From NCBI GenBank assembly GCA_031177445.1, contig JAPSGP010000257.1, positions 1 through 5,078 of the forward strand: 5,078 nucleotides of DNA, written 5' to 3'. The first letter of the stretch is position 1; each line of letters starts with the position of its first letter. Under the pieces are notes generated by a model. That model saw nothing but the letters and a program-made list of their open reading frames with translations, was not told the DNA's origin and ran no database searches. The stretch comes from Acidimicrobiia bacterium. Its GTDB lineage: Bacteria; Actinomycetota; Acidimicrobiia; IMCC26256; JACDBD01. This document shows, piece by piece, positions 1 to 5,078 of the stretch. A program made the translations under genes and the position numbers.

Positions 1-394
1 GTCCGAGGCGATCGTCGATCTCGAGCAGGTCGCAGACTTCGAACCTGACTTGGTCGTCGGTCTTCCCCAGGTACCGCTCGAGGAAGCGGGCCTGTCCGAT
101 CCAGTGCTCGCGCACGTCGAAGCCGAGGCAGTAGTCGGCGCCGAGATCGCTCGCCAAGAGGCTGTAGCCGCCGGCGTTGCAGGCACAGTCGAGGAGCGCT
201 TGGCCCCCGAGACCGGTCGGGTAGAGGCGCTGCAGCAGTGGTCGAAGCTCCTTCGGATTGATCAACGACATCGAGTGTTCGCCGGGCTCGCGCGTGACAC
301 GATTCCCGTCGCCCGTGCGGATGTCCGGAGTGAGCGCGACGTTCATGTGCCACGGCGCCAGTGTGCGGAGCTGCTGCAGGAGTTCCTCCGACAC
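1..394 (-). CDS. SAM-dependent class I methyltransferase, N-terminal part (runs off left edge)
   Basis: The first 131 residues of a methyltransferase are visible; the C-terminus lies outside the window. Residues 14-18 read PWHMN, followed by a TPDIRTGDGN stretch. This resembles the PWxxN...T.DGN lead-in of CmoB-like (DUF1698-type) methyltransferases. The SAM-binding motif I is LLDCACNAGGYSLL (residues 67-80, acidic D69). GFDVREHWIGQARF (91-104) gives the post-I acidic residue D93, and CDLLE (121-125) is the next acidic strand. A likely role is methyl transfer to a small molecule, lipid or tRNA; the substrate cannot be read from sequence. I chose the GTG at 394 because GAGGAG sits five bases upstream; a second GTG at 397 is only two bases from it, and an in-frame stop lies at 404-406. 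It follows the esterase on the same strand after a 95-nt gap, so co-transcription is possible but unproven. Confidence 0.8.
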   Translation of the reverse strand, partial: MSEELLQQLRTLAPWHMNVALTPDIRTGDGNRVTREPGEHSMSLINPKELRPLLQRLYPTGLGGQALLDCACNAGGYSLLASDLGADYCLGFDVREHWIGQARFLERYLGKTDDQVRFEVCDLLEIDDRLG

Positions 395-489
395 CACCGC
401 TCCTCACGTCCTCGAAGAGATTCGCTTCAGATGTCGCTCGACGTTGGGCCAAAGTAGCGGGGCAGGTGCTCCACGGTTGGGGGCGCGTA
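395..489. other. Intergenic gap between esterase and methyltransferase
   Basis: These 95 bases hold the ribosome binding site of the methyltransferase (GAGGAG on the minus strand, around 400-405). I see no convincing hairpin terminator and no clear -10/-35 pair. It could be read through from the esterase. Confidence 0.4.
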
Positions 490-1296
490 TCAGCGCGTGC
501 GGGCACGGATCCAGTCGCCGATGAGCTCCATCGCGGCGTCGGCCTCTGGCAATGCGCCGGCCCACGTCGGCCAGACGTGTTGCATGCCTCCGCCGACGAA
601 GAGCGTGGCGTCGGCGCCACCCTCGCCGACGCCGCGCACGAGCCGGATCGAGTCGTCCAGGAGCACCTCGTCGCCACCGACGAGCGCGAGCAGCGGCGGC
701 AGGCCGGCGAGGTCGGCGTAGACCGGCGAGACGAGGGGGTCGGTGGCGCTGGCGCCGTGCAGGTACCAGCCCGCCATCTCGGTCAGTCCTTCACGGCTGC
801 ACATGATGTCGGCACCCGCGCTCGAGTCCATCGTGGACCCGGCGCAGCGAAGATCGGCCCATGCCGACAGCGTCACGACCCCGGCAGGGAGCGCGTCGCC
901 GGCGTCGCGCAGGACGAGCAGCATCGCCATCGCCAACCCGCCACCCGAGGAGTCGCCCATGACGACGATGCGCCGGGCGTCGGCGCTGTCGGCGCGCAGG
1001 ACGCGGTACGCCGCAACCACGTCGTCGAGCGCTGCCGGGTACGGATGCTCCGGAGCCACTCGGTACGCGGGCACGACGACCCGAGCGCCCGACGCAGTGG
1101 CGATGTGCCCGGCGGTCTTGCGGCGCGACGCGGGCGAGCCCAGGACGTAGCCGCCACCGAACAGGTACAGCACCGAGGCGCCCGACACCGCGTCGGGGAC
1201 CGCAGCGAGCCCACCGACGGCGGACGCGTCCTCGTAGGTGACGCCCTGCGGTTCCGCGGTGATCAATTCCGCTTGCTGTGGTGATGCGTCCGTCAA
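490..1296 (-). CDS. Alpha/beta hydrolase fold-3 esterase (HSL family), short N-terminus
   Basis: A 268-residue esterase/lipase-type hydrolase of the hormone-sensitive-lipase family (Pfam Abhydrolase_3), expected to cleave acyl esters in the cytoplasm. The oxyanion-hole motif is FGGGY at 46-50, where the family normally has HGGG. YRVAPEHPYPAALDD (78-92) is the typical following block. The nucleophile elbow is GDSSGG (114-119, Ser116). The acidic triad member is D209 or E210 in GGDEVLLDD, and the histidine is H240 in MQHVW. About 45 residues precede the oxyanion motif, whereas relatives usually carry roughly 75-85, so part of the N-terminal cap appears missing. The start is TTG with no recognisable Shine-Dalgarno sequence, and no better start exists before the upstream in-frame stop at 1348-1350. 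Immediately upstream is a broken desaturase on the opposite strand. All catalytic residues are present, so it could still be active, but expression and cap integrity are doubtful. Confidence 0.82.
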   Translation of the reverse strand: MTDASPQQAELITAEPQGVTYEDASAVGGLAAVPDAVSGASVLYLFGGGYVLGSPASRRKTAGHIATASGARVVVPAYRVAPEHPYPAALDDVVAAYRVLRADSADARRIVVMGDSSGGGLAMAMLLVLRDAGDALPAGVVTLSAWADLRCAGSTMDSSAGADIMCSREGLTEMAGWYLHGASATDPLVSPVYADLAGLPPLLALVGGDEVLLDDSIRLVRGVGEGGADATLFVGGGMQHVWPTWAGALPEADAAMELIGDWIRARTR

Positions 1297-1351
1297 AAGC
1301 GATCCGGTGGGTTTGGCGGAGCAGGTCGATCGACTGCCGCCGGAACTTCAC

Positions 1352-1576
1352 CGCAACCGCGAATCCAAGAACTTCGCCCCGTTGGCGCTCGTCTCGCTCG
1401 GCGAGGCGTGGCACAACGCGCACCACGCCTTCCCCACGCTCGCTCGCCACGGAGTCGACCGCGGTCAGCTCGATGTCACGGCCGCGTGCATCCGCATCTG
1501 GGAACGACTCGGTTGGGCCCACGACGTCCGCTGGCCGCAGCCGGCAGTGCTCGCCCGGCGACGGGTGGCGGCCTAG
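1352..1576 (+). pseudogene. C-terminal remnant of a fatty-acid (acyl-CoA) desaturase
   Basis: About 74 codons on the plus strand match the end of membrane acyl desaturases of the stearoyl-CoA/DesA3 type. RESKN and APLALVSLGEAWHNAHHAFP (ending near 1435) contain the third histidine box HNAHH at 1412-1426, normally one of three di-iron ligand clusters. It is followed by ARHGVDRGQLD and an IRIWERLGWAHDVRWP tail typical of actinobacterial members, ending in TAG at 1574-1576. A complete enzyme has around 300 residues with two earlier histidine boxes and several membrane spans. None of these is present, because upstream DNA belongs to the antisense esterase. There is no credible start codon with a ribosome binding site. 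The reading frame is otherwise clean, so the truncation may be fairly recent. It cannot be catalytically active as it stands. Confidence 0.8.
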
Positions 1577-1582
1577 TCCGCA

Positions 1583-1612
1583 CGGCGGCGGTCGGCGAAG
1601 CCGCCGCCGCCG
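1583..1612. terminator. GC-rich hairpin between convergent genes, likely bidirectional terminator
   Basis: The arms 1583-1596 and 1600-1612 pair over 13 base pairs with a single bulged T at 1592 and a GAA loop (1597-1599). The hairpin sits between the sigma factor stop (minus strand) and the desaturase remnant stop (plus strand), so it can act on both sides. There is no T-tract on either strand; GC-rich hairpins without a T-tract are often proposed as actinobacterial terminators. Termination itself is inferred. Confidence 0.6.
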
Positions 1613-1632
1613 TCCTGAGTCGGCTCGCTTAC

Positions 1633-1649
1633 GCTCGCCTCAGGCGAGC
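1633..1649 (-). repeat. 7-bp inverted repeat spanning the sigma factor stop codon
   Basis: GCTCGCC (1633-1639) and GGCGAGC (1643-1649) are perfect inverted copies whose three-base loop is exactly the TGA stop codon (1640-1642). It lies 20 bp before the larger hairpin, in transcription order, and may add to 3'-end structure. It could also be chance in GC-rich coding sequence. Confidence 0.4.
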
Positions 1650-2587
1650 AGCTCGTGGGCGTGCGTGTCGAAGACCGGGTGCCGCAACTTCGACATCGCC
1701 CGCGCTTCGATCTGGCGGATGCGCTCACGCGTGAGCTGGAAGTGAAGCCCGACTTCCTCCAGCGTACGAGGTTCACCTCGGTCGAGCCCGAAGCGCAGCG
1801 TGAGGATCTGCCGCTCACGGGGTGCGAGCCGTGCCAGCAGCTTGGCGACTTCGCGCGGCAACAACGCGATCGCAGCCGCCTCGACCGGCGACGTGGCCGA
1901 GCGGTCGGCAACCAGGTCGGCGAGCTCGGTCGTGCCGTCCTCGCCCATCGACTCGGACAGCGAACGCGGATCGCCGGGGCGGTCGAGGATCTCCGCGACC
2001 ACGTCGACCGGAAGGTCGAGCTCCGCTGCCAGCTCCGCCCGGGTCGGCTTCCGCATCAGCTGCGCCTCGAGGACCATCTGCGCGGTGCGCAGCCGCGTGA
2101 GTCGATCGCGTGCGTGCACGGGTAGGCGGATGGTGCTCGCCGTGTTGGCGATCCCTCTCGAGATCGCCTGACGGATCCACCACGTGGCGTAGGTCGAGAA
2201 CTTGAATCCTTTGCGCCAGTCGAACTTCGTGACCGCGTGGATCAGCCCGAGGTTGCCTTCCTGGATGAGGTCCAGCAGCGGGAGCCCTGAGGCTTGGTAC
2301 CGCTTGGCGATCGACACCACGAGGCGGAGGTTCGCCTGCACGAACGTCTGCTGGGCGTCGTCCGCCTCCCGGACCACGCGCCGAAGTCGCCGGCGGGTGG
2401 CGGCGTCAGGGGCGGGCTTGGCGGCGAGCTCCTGTCGGGCCGACGCGCCCGCCTCGATGCGTTGGGCGAGGCGCTGCTCGTCGGCCTTCGTGAGCAGCGC
2501 GTGACGACCGATGTCGCTCAGGTAGAGCCGGACGAGGTCCTGGTCGTCGCCCTGCGCGCGCGAGGACGCCGTGGCGTGCATCGTCAT
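1640..2587 (-). CDS. RNA polymerase sigma factor, sigma-70 family, group 1/2 (RpoD/HrdB/SigB-like)
   Basis: A 315-residue sigma factor that directs RNA polymerase core enzyme to promoters. Region 1.2 starts near DLVRLYLSDIGRHALLT (17-33). Region 2 spans about 84-146: ANLRLVVSIAKRYQ (85-98), DLIQEGNLGLIHAV (106-119), then KGFKFSTYATWWIRQAISR (126-144), which covers the -10-melting and recognition helix. Region 3 follows, and region 4.2 carries the helix-turn-helix TLEEVG...TRERIRQIEARAMSKLR (275-302). The residues of regions 2.4 and 4.2 look standard, so it should read housekeeping-like promoters. There is no long region 1.1, and the length of 315 fits a group 2 (SigB/HrdA-like) factor better than the principal sigma, though this cannot be settled here. 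The gene begins 20 nt after the cold-shock gene with no clear Shine-Dalgarno sequence, so translational coupling is plausible. An ATG two codons later (2581) is an alternative start. Confidence 0.95.
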   Translation of the reverse strand: MTMHATASSRAQGDDQDLVRLYLSDIGRHALLTKADEQRLAQRIEAGASARQELAAKPAPDAATRRRLRRVVREADDAQQTFVQANLRLVVSIAKRYQASGLPLLDLIQEGNLGLIHAVTKFDWRKGFKFSTYATWWIRQAISRGIANTASTIRLPVHARDRLTRLRTAQMVLEAQLMRKPTRAELAAELDLPVDVVAEILDRPGDPRSLSESMGEDGTTELADLVADRSATSPVEAAAIALLPREVAKLLARLAPRERQILTLRFGLDRGEPRTLEEVGLHFQLTRERIRQIEARAMSKLRHPVFDTHAHELLA

Positions 2588-2607
2588 GGTGAGCGGCGGG
2601 AGCAGGC

Positions 2608-2808
2608 CTAGATGGGCCGAACGTTCTGCGCTTCCTCGCCCTTGCGGCCGGGGCCGACGTCGAACTCCACCCGCTGACCGTCGGTGAGGGTCTTGTACCC
2701 GGTGCCTTGGATGGCGGAGAAGTGGACGAACACGTCGTCGCCGTTCTCGCGGGAGATGAATCCGAAGCCCTTCTCTGCATTGAAGAACTTCACAGTGCCA
2801 GTAGCCAA
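2608..2808 (-). CDS. Cold-shock protein, CspA family
   Basis: A 66-residue single-domain RNA/ssDNA-binding protein. It has the classic start ATGTVKFFNAEKGFGFI, with RNP1 at KGFGFI (13-18) and RNP2 at VFVHF (26-30). The aromatic nucleic-acid-stacking residues F15, F17, F27, H29 and F30 are all present, and the length is normal for the family. Such proteins melt RNA secondary structure and serve as RNA chaperones, at low temperature or constitutively. The start is TTG at 2808. An upstream GAGGA nine bases away supports it, an in-frame stop closes the frame just upstream, and the translated N-terminus matches the family exactly. A sigma factor follows after 20 nt on the same strand, so both are probably on one transcript. 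Confidence 0.96.
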   Translation of the reverse strand: MATGTVKFFNAEKGFGFISRENGDDVFVHFSAIQGTGYKTLTDGQRVEFDVGPGRKGEEAQNVRPI

Positions 2809-2920
2809 AGGATCACGTCCTCATTCATGCCGCGACCAGCCCGAGTGACGTGCCGTCGACAGCCCTCAAGTTACTCGACTTTCCGGTCACAGGAGCACGG
2901 GCGCGTCCGGTGCGTGCTGC
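2809..2920 (-). promoter_or_regulatory. Leader/promoter region of the csp-sigma operon (tentative)
   Basis: This 112-nt gap separates the csp gene from the upstream MaoC/microprotein unit and is the natural place for the csp promoter. On the minus strand the only -10-like hexamer is TAACTT (2868-2873). It lies about 60 bases before the start codon and would give a leader of roughly 50 nt. No good -35 element stands at the right distance. The GAGGA ribosome binding site is near 2818-2822. Confidence 0.3.
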
Positions 2921-3022
2921 TCAACGCTGGATCTCGATGAGCAGCACCCATGCGTCGGCGAGCGCGGCCACGAAAGCGAACACCACGCCAGGCGCGAACC
3001 AGTAGAGGCCGCCCCCAAACAT
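2921..3022 (-). CDS. Possible single-pass membrane microprotein (33-37 aa)
   Basis: A short open frame directly behind the MaoC gene encodes 33 residues from ATG 3022, or 37 from GTG 3034, which lies only 3 nt after the MaoC stop codon. It begins MFGGGLYWFAPG. Residues 6-29 form one continuous hydrophobic stretch with D23 as the only charge, followed by a short polar tail EIQR. This is what a single membrane helix looks like. Third codon positions are G or C in 28 of 33 codons, as in neighbouring real genes. There is no strong Shine-Dalgarno sequence for either start; GAGG overlaps the MaoC stop, so coupling to MaoC translation is the likely way of initiation. I do not recognise a family. A chance open frame cannot be excluded. 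Confidence 0.42.
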   Translation of the reverse strand: MFGGGLYWFAPGVVFAFVAALADAWVLLIEIQR

Positions 3023-3037
3023 CGGACGGAACACACC

Positions 3038-3439
3038 TCAGACGGGCTCTTGCCAGACGAGTGCTGTGCCGTCGAGCACCACCGTGTCGTCCTGGTTCGC
3101 CACGGTTGTTCGCAGGCGGAAGATCGGCTTGTCGTCTCGCACCTCGAGCACCTCGACCTCGGCCGTGATCCGGTCGCCCGGTCCGACCGGTGCTCGAAAG
3201 TTCCAATCGACATGCAGGAAGACGCTCCCCGGCCCCGGGAGGTCTTCGGCGACGACTGCGTTCAGCAGTCCCGAGGTCACGCCGCCCTGCACGATGATGC
3301 GCCCGAACCGGCTGCGCCGAGCCGCATCATCGTCGTAGTGGAGAGGATTCCGGTCCCCAGTCAGCTGGGTGAAGAGCTCGATGTCCTCGGCCCGCACCGT
3401 TCGGCTGCGACGTGCGGTGTCACCGACTTTCGGAGCCAT
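3038..3439 (-). CDS. MaoC-family dehydratase / (R)-specific enoyl-CoA hydratase-like protein
   Basis: A 133-residue single hotdog-fold protein. The hydratase-2 signature is clear: FTQLTGDRNPLHYDDDAA, with catalytic D29 and H34 separated by four residues, followed by FGRIIVQGGVTSGLL. The first residues (VGDTARRSRTVRAEDIELF) and the length match stand-alone PhaJ/MaoC proteins. The family hydrates trans-2-enoyl-CoA to (R)-3-hydroxyacyl-CoA, or acts on related thioesters in lipid, PHA or polyketide-like metabolism; the exact substrate is unknown. The position equivalent to the HG pair seen in many members reads QG here. I take the ATG at 3439 as start, since AAGGAG lies five bases upstream; a GTG two codons earlier (3445) would overlap that site. 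The FAD oxidoreductase gene ends 67 nt upstream, and a tiny membrane ORF follows at once. Confidence 0.92.
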   Translation of the reverse strand: MAPKVGDTARRSRTVRAEDIELFTQLTGDRNPLHYDDDAARRSRFGRIIVQGGVTSGLLNAVVAEDLPGPGSVFLHVDWNFRAPVGPGDRITAEVEVLEVRDDKPIFRLRTTVANQDDTVVLDGTALVWQEPV

Positions 3440-3506
3440 GCTCACTCCTTCGCATTCTCCCTAAGTACTTGGACGGCTGGCCGCGGCTGACGATCGCGCA
3501 CCACCC

Positions 3507-4667
3507 CTACGCGAGCGGCTCGAGCACGGGCTCGAGGCTCCGCAGGAGCGCGACCTCGTCGGCCATGGACTCGTTCATCTCGCGCAGCAGTGCCTTGACC
3601 TCGGGCATCGTCCACTTCCTCGATGCGATCCTCTCGGTGACGTCGAAGAGCGCACGAGAGACGCGATCACGCTCGGACTCGTAGGCGGCGAGGTTGGAGG
3701 GATCGGAGCCGTCGAGAACGGCGCGGGCGAGGAGCTCGGCGTCGCGGAGGGCGTCGGTGATGCCGTGCACGGTGATCGGATCCTTGTAGTAGGCCGCGTC
3801 CCCCACGAGCGCCCACCCCGGGCCCCAGGGACGGCGCATGAAGCCGGCTGAGCCGGCGAACCCCCGGAGACGCTCGACCCGGGCCCCACCGTCGATCCGA
3901 TCGAGGAGCTCCGGGGCGTGCTCGGCAAGCGATGCTCGAAACGCCCCCTCGAGGCCACCCGCTGCCGTCGCCGAGAACTGCTCGGGCGACATCGCGACGA
4001 ACGTGAGCGTGTGACCGTGATTGGTCGAGATCATGCCGGACGCGAAGCCGGGTCGGTAGAACCATTCGTAGCCCGCAGTCTCGACGCCCTCCCAGTAGCC
4101 GTAGATGAACGCGTTGGTACTCGAGCCGGCTCTTGTCGTCGCTGCGTCGACAAGGCGCGCCATGGTGGACCGGAGGCCGTCCGCCCCCACGACGAGATCG
4201 GCGCTCGTACGGAACGTCGACAGGTCGTTGCGTGCGCGTATGCCGGTCACGACCGGCCCGTCGCGGAGGATGTCGGTGACGGTCACTCCGAAGCGGACCT
4301 CGGCACCGGCCTCGCGGGCGCCCTCCACGACGATGCGGTCGAGCACGGTGCGGCGTGGCGCGTACAACGCGTCGACGCAGCGCGAGGGCTTGATCGATAT
4401 CGGGATGCGTTCGTCGGGATAGTCGAAGACCACGGTGCGGACGGGCGGTGTGCCCGCGGCCGCAATCCGCTCGAGCAGGCCCCAACGGTGGAGCTGGAGG
4501 ACGCCGCCGCGCATGAGGGCATGCGTGGAGAGCGTGTCGCTGCCCACTCGCGCGCGGTCGACGAGCAGGACGCTGCACCCCCCTCGTGCCAGCAGCATCG
4601 CGGTCGCCGCCCCGGCGCAGCGGGCCCCGACCACGACGACGTCATAGTCGCGTCTGGGTCTCGGCAC
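3507..4667 (-). CDS. FAD-dependent oxidoreductase, geranylgeranyl reductase / PHBH-fold family
   Basis: A 386-residue flavoprotein with a Rossmann FAD-binding N-terminus: DYDVVVVGARCAGAATAMLL (8-27), with the G14-x5-G19 dinucleotide loop and D37 in LLVDRARVGSDTLSTH as the ribose-binding acid. VVGADGLRS (159-167) is the DG motif of aromatic-hydroxylase-like enzymes. GPGWALVGDAAYYKDPITVHG (from about 282) holds the GD motif contacting the FAD pyrophosphate and ribityl chain. The last ~75 residues are helical. Relatives reduce isoprenoid double bonds or hydroxylate/halogenate aromatics; the substrate is unknown. I place the start at GTG 4667 because GGGGGG lies six bases upstream and the Rossmann strand follows within a dozen residues. 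Extending to 4775 would add 36 residues without family likeness, lying wholly inside the upstream gene. The start overlaps the end of the upstream monooxygenase by 26 nt, which suggests coupled translation. Confidence 0.92.
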   Translation of the reverse strand: MPRPRRDYDVVVVGARCAGAATAMLLARGGCSVLLVDRARVGSDTLSTHALMRGGVLQLHRWGLLERIAAAGTPPVRTVVFDYPDERIPISIKPSRCVDALYAPRRTVLDRIVVEGAREAGAEVRFGVTVTDILRDGPVVTGIRARNDLSTFRTSADLVVGADGLRSTMARLVDAATTRAGSSTNAFIYGYWEGVETAGYEWFYRPGFASGMISTNHGHTLTFVAMSPEQFSATAAGGLEGAFRASLAEHAPELLDRIDGGARVERLRGFAGSAGFMRRPWGPGWALVGDAAYYKDPITVHGITDALRDAELLARAVLDGSDPSNLAAYESERDRVSRALFDVTERIASRKWTMPEVKALLREMNESMADEVALLRSLEPVLEPLA

Positions 4668-5078
4668 CCTGTGCCCCCCTTCGACGGCGCGGGGCCCAAT
4701 GCTGGCGCGGCCCGGCCTCGCGATCGAGGTGGGAGGCCAGTTCGACCGTGAGTTCCTGGGCGTCGTCGCCGGCACCGTCCATGAAGCTGGACTTGCGCCG
4801 GCGCAGGAAGGGCGTCCCGATCACATACATGCCGGGCGACTCCACGACACCGCCGTCGTGACGGACGTGGCCCTTGCGGTCGAGGACGGGCACGTCGAGC
4901 CAGGAGTAGTCGGGCCGAAACCCGGTCGCCCAGATGATGGTTCGAACCTCGCCGCGGGCAAGATCCAGCTCCAGTGGCGGCGACTCGGGAACGACGGTCG
5001 GGTCGAACCGGTACGGAGGCGGCACCTCACCGTCCAAACCGTTGGCCGCTGCCCACGCGTCGATCGTGTCGAGCAGCC
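4642..5078 (-). CDS. Flavin-containing monooxygenase-like FAD/NAD(P) oxidoreductase, C-terminal part (runs in from right edge)
   Basis: The last 144 residues of a two-dinucleotide-domain flavoprotein are visible. The stretch DAWAAANGLDGEVPPP leads into RTIIWATGFRPDYSWLDVPV, containing the ATGFRPD motif that links FAD and NAD(P)H domains in flavin monooxygenases and CzcO-like flavoproteins. It continues with VLDRKGHVRHDGGVVESPGM, then YVIGTPFLRRRKSSFMDGAG and DDAQELTVELASHL, all characteristic of an actinobacterial putative flavoprotein family. A basic tail (RQHWAPRRRRGAQG) ends the protein and is not conserved-looking; it is encoded where the next gene's ribosome binding site and start lie. 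The activity is probably NAD(P)H-dependent oxidation of an organic substrate, not identifiable here. The gene continues past the right edge, so its start and the first dinucleotide motif are not visible. Confidence 0.9.
   Translation of the reverse strand, partial: LLDTIDAWAAANGLDGEVPPPYRFDPTVVPESPPLELDLARGEVRTIIWATGFRPDYSWLDVPVLDRKGHVRHDGGVVESPGMYVIGTPFLRRRKSSFMDGAGDDAQELTVELASHLDREAGPRQHWAPRRRRGAQGAETQTRL

Noticed and set aside
361..1284. Long plus-strand open frame of about 307 codons opposite the esterase
   Set aside because: It is antisense to a recognisable esterase, is rich in Arg/Ala/Gly/His without motifs, and is the usual mirror frame of a high-GC gene.
1238..1351. Extension of the desaturase remnant frame upstream to a GTG at 1238
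   Set aside because: The part before about 1297 is antisense to esterase codons, and the translated residues do not resemble desaturase sequence; no ribosome binding site supports it.
2894..2918. Inverted repeat AGCACG / CGTGCT with a 13-nt loop just after the microprotein stop
   Set aside because: Six base pairs with a large loop and no T-tract is too weak to call a terminator in GC-rich DNA.
2871..3213. Two further minus-strand frames of 108-111 codons overlapping the MaoC gene
   Set aside because: They overlap the 3' half of a clear MaoC gene in other frames and have a low-complexity Arg/Ser composition.
3918..4751. Long plus-strand open frame of about 277 codons opposite the FAD oxidoreductase
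   Set aside because: No domain is recognisable; the minus-strand frame carries the complete flavoprotein motifs, so this is a shadow.
4668..4775. N-terminal extension of the FAD oxidoreductase by 36 residues
   Set aside because: The extension lies inside the upstream gene and is Pro/Arg-rich without family likeness, while a good ribosome binding site precedes GTG 4667.

Overview
The window is very GC-rich. Its genes are densely packed, and all the clearly intact ones lie on the minus strand, with frequent GTG/TTG starts. The protein styles (a HrdB/RpoD-like sigma factor, an Abhydrolase_3 esterase, a geranylgeranyl-reductase-like flavoprotein, a MaoC hydratase and a DesA3-like acyl desaturase remnant) suggest a high-GC actinobacterium, perhaps a member of the Acidimicrobiia. 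That placement is an inference from protein style only.

Right part (2921-5078, transcribed right to left). The C-terminal end of a flavin-containing monooxygenase-like protein enters from the right edge. It overlaps by 26 nt the start of a second FAD-dependent oxidoreductase of the geranylgeranyl reductase/PHBH-fold type. After 67 nt comes a MaoC-family hydratase with its own good ribosome binding site, followed almost immediately by a 33-37 residue open frame that looks like a single-pass membrane microprotein. Together these look like an oxidative lipid/acyl-CoA or secondary-metabolism cassette of unknown substrate.

Middle part (1577-2920). A 112-nt gap precedes a CspA-type cold-shock protein that starts with TTG. 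Twenty nucleotides later comes a group 1/2-type sigma-70 factor with all DNA-contacting regions present. This is a probable two-gene csp-sigma operon, ended by a strong GC hairpin shared with the facing remnant.

Left part (1-1576). The only supported plus-strand element is the last ~74 codons of a fatty-acid desaturase (third histidine box retained). It abuts, head to head, a minus-strand Abhydrolase_3 esterase that is short at its N-terminus and starts with TTG without a visible ribosome binding site. Both genes lack their 5' parts at the same spot (about 1297-1351), which marks an old rearrangement junction. Downstream of the esterase is the N-terminal part of a SAM-dependent methyltransferase, running off the left edge.

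I saw no tRNA, rRNA, CRISPR array, insertion sequence or phage gene, and nothing that clearly amounts to a new defence or mobile system. The most useful leads are the rearrangement junction, the membrane microprotein and the csp-sigma pairing.
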